NCBI GenBank assembly: GCA_035686365.1
Contig: DASRZM010000119.1
Coordinates: forward strand, 1 to 64,000
Reading direction: 5' to 3'
From: DASRZM01 sp035686365
Lineage (GTDB): Bacteria; Pseudomonadota; Gammaproteobacteria; Xanthomonadales; Xanthomonadaceae
Length of the DNA stretch: 64,000 nt
Below are positions 61,275 through 64,000 of this stretch, in pieces. The notes below the pieces were generated by a model. It was given only the letters and a program-made list of their open reading frames with translations, made no database searches and was not told where the DNA came from. How positions within the stretch are numbered: the first letter of the stretch is position 1; each line of letters starts with the position of its first letter. The position numbers and the translations under genes were made by a program.

Positions 61275-61832
61275 CTAGTACCGCGGCCCGCCCTGCTCGG
61301 CATACAGCCGCAGCACCTCGCGCGCGGCCGGCCGCAGCAGATCCCGGCGCACCGTGATCCCGCGCGTTTTCAGCTCGCCGATCCAGTCGACGGGAAGCGG
61401 GCCCTCGTCGAATTCGGTCAGCTCCTCCACGTCCTCGGCGCGCGCGCCGATCAGCAACTCGTCGATGCCTGCCCAGATGCTGGCCCCGTAGCACATCGAG
61501 CACGGCTGCGCCGAGGCGGCCAGCAGCACGCGCCGGTCCTCGTTGAGGCGGAAGCGCTGGGTGCGGATCTGCGCGGACATGAAAGCCATCATCTCGGCAT
61601 GGGCGACCGAGCAGGTCTGTGGCACGACCCGGTTGACGCCGACCCCGAGCACCTTGCCGGACTCCTCGAACACGGCGGCACCGAACGGTCCGCCGCTGCC
61701 GTGCTCGACGTTGAGCCTGGCCAGCTGGATGGCCAGCGCCATCTTGGACTCATCGTCGGCATGGACGCGGCCGGTATCGATCTCTTCGTTGATCCAGGCA
61801 GGCAGCGTCAGGTGGATCTGGGTATAGAGCAT
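61275..61832 (-). CDS. Nucleoside/CMP-type deaminase
   Basis: A 185-residue zinc deaminase of the CDA superfamily. Zinc ligands are in SVAHAEMMAF (HxE) and QPCSMCYGASIW (PCxxC). Preceding PFGAAVFEESGKVLG and following WAGIDELLIGARAEDVEEL resemble guanine deaminase or related hydrolases rather than tRNA-specific TadA, but the substrate cannot be fixed. Start at 61832 (MLYTQIHLTLPAW). It is 26 bases downstream of the Cys-rich lipoprotein gene on the same strand, possibly in one transcript. Confidence 0.87.
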   Translation of the reverse strand: MLYTQIHLTLPAWINEEIDTGRVHADDESKMALAIQLARLNVEHGSGGPFGAAVFEESGKVLGVGVNRVVPQTCSVAHAEMMAFMSAQIRTQRFRLNEDRRVLLAASAQPCSMCYGASIWAGIDELLIGARAEDVEELTEFDEGPLPVDWIGELKTRGITVRRDLLRPAAREVLRLYAEQGGPRY

Positions 61833-61858
61833 CGCGGGGCCAGGCGGCGGGGCGCGGC

Positions 61859-62218
61859 TCAGTCTATCCGCGTCTCCCCGCCTTGGGCACCCGTGACACC
61901 CTCGCAGCGCCCCTCCACGCAGCGACACCCGAGCAGGCTGGGAAATCCGCACACGCTCATGCGGCCCTCGCGCTCGCACTGGGCCTGCACGCGCTCGGGA
62001 AAGGTCGGGCTGTCGATATTGACGCAGGCCGGGTAGTAGCCGCAGCAGTTGCCGACGTCCTTGACCGCGCAGTCCGCGTCGGTGCTGCAGCTGAAATCGA
62101 CGGTGTCCGGCGCCGCCTCGACGGACGCGGGCCGATCTGTCGACGGCGGCGTCTGTGCGCCGGTGCAGCCGACCATGGCCAGGCTGAGCACCAGCACGAG
62201 GGTCCGGATCATCGTCAT
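61859..62218 (-). CDS. Small cysteine-rich lipoprotein
   Basis: A 119-residue protein with a lipoprotein signal (residues 1-17, LAMVGC at 13-18, lipidated Cys18). The mature part has ten further cysteines at 44, 50, 58, 59, 65, 81, 90, 98, 100 and 105, so up to five disulfides. SCSTDADCAVKDVGNCCGYY and CGFPSLLGCRCVEGRCEG resemble short knottin-like or metal-binding modules. No recognised family. The start at 62218 has an AGGAGA ribosome site. No partner is evident besides the deaminase downstream. Confidence 0.78.
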   Translation of the reverse strand: MTMIRTLVLVLSLAMVGCTGAQTPPSTDRPASVEAAPDTVDFSCSTDADCAVKDVGNCCGYYPACVNIDSPTFPERVQAQCEREGRMSVCGFPSLLGCRCVEGRCEGVTGAQGGETRID

Positions 62219-62293
62219 TCTCCTTGGGCGGGACCGGGCGACGATAACGCGGGTCCGCGTCGAGGGCCGGTGACCGTGGCCGGGCCCGGCGGA

Positions 62294-62421
62294 CCCCGGA
62301 ACGGGTTCCGAGGCTTGCGCGGCAACGACGGCGCCCCAGCGGATCGGGCAGGCAAGTGCCCGATTCCGATCGGGTCCTGCGCAGCCGGGTCCGGCCAGAT
62401 CCAGGATGGACTGGTCCGGAC
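62294..62421. repeat. Degenerate family-A hairpin repeat next to glnS
   Basis: GGAAC-GGG-TTCC, then ATCGGGCA (62343-62350) with TGCCCGAT (62357-62364), then a GGGTCCGG box and GATCCAGGATGGACTGGTC follow the order of hairpins 1, 3, 4 and 5 of the 1.1-kb copy. The 209-base gap 62219-62427 contains no gene. Confidence 0.6.
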
Positions 62422-62427
62422 CGTACC

Positions 62428-64000
<1,573 letters not shown>

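Overview
The window is GC-rich chromosomal DNA of a gammaproteobacterium. Its gene content and order point to the Xanthomonadaceae/Lysobacteraceae (Lysobacter, Luteimonas, Xanthomonas and relatives). The main reasons are an aspartate kinase fused to diaminopimelate decarboxylase, followed by the MurL/MurD2 route to D-glutamate in peptidoglycan; a sugar-permease-free PTS block (EI, HPr, EIIA-Man, HprK, EIIA-Ntr, RapZ) beside rpoN and the Lpt/Kds lipopolysaccharide genes; and many palindromic extragenic repeats. Genus assignment is inference. No phage, plasmid, CRISPR, tRNA or rRNA was seen, and no complete insertion sequence; both window ends cut through a gene.

Layout. 1-4.9 kb: a VOC protein fragment, tsaB, a secreted MsrB-MsrA pair, mgtE and a 2-oxoglutarate/iron oxygenase. 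5.2-15.7 kb (minus strand): one co-directional block, kdsD, kdsC, lptC, lptA, lptB, rpoN, hpf, ptsN, hprK, rapZ, EIIA-Man, HPr, EI, combining outer-membrane lipopolysaccharide supply with phosphotransfer regulation. 15.8-25.4 kb: ibaG-murA, purM-purN-DUF3108, a four-gene chain coupled by ATGA overlaps (DUF2066, CDP-alcohol phosphatidyltransferase, AI-2E permease, hda) and the murein-recycling pair amgK-murU. 25.5-32.2 kb: an Rrf2-controlled suf iron-sulfur operon (sufBCDS), then a GNAT and a Rieske protein. 32.3-41.8 kb: accessory genes, including an AtoE-like transporter with HutD-like and SET proteins, comEA, an M20 peptidase, a META lipoprotein, a SRAP-domain DNA-protein crosslink protein beside a MASE1-GGDEF-EAL protein, and a second SET protein with a histone-H1-like basic tail. 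42.1-51.8 kb: dinB, glutamate dehydrogenase, an EF-G paralogue, OsmC, a glycine-zipper protein, a secreted amidohydrolase, a PhzF-like protein and a second HPF-like protein. 52.0-64 kb: lysine and peptidoglycan genes, a GGDEF-family protein, apt, a cytosolic msrA, a nucleoside deaminase, a cysteine-rich lipoprotein and the 3' part of glnS.

The genes share one theme, envelope construction and its control: murA, amgK-murU, murL-murD2, the lysine/DAP fusion enzyme, kdsCD and lptCAB supply or recycle wall and LPS precursors. RapZ (a controller of glucosamine-6-phosphate synthesis in E. coli), HprK and EIIA-Ntr are plausible links from phosphotransfer state to that supply. A second theme is oxidative damage repair: three Msr proteins, OsmC and the Suf system.

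The least explained content is non-coding. At least two families of composite palindromic repeats are scattered between genes: a train of consecutive perfect hairpins (about 1.1, 17.4 and 48.2 kb, with decayed copies elsewhere), and a roughly 260-bp composite built around a 14-bp-arm palindrome plus two REP-type hairpins (31.0, 41.8, 50.2 and 61.0 kb, with a deleted, rearranged copy at 5.0 kb). There is also a 166-bp MITE-like element with 25-bp terminal inverted repeats at 40.9 kb.
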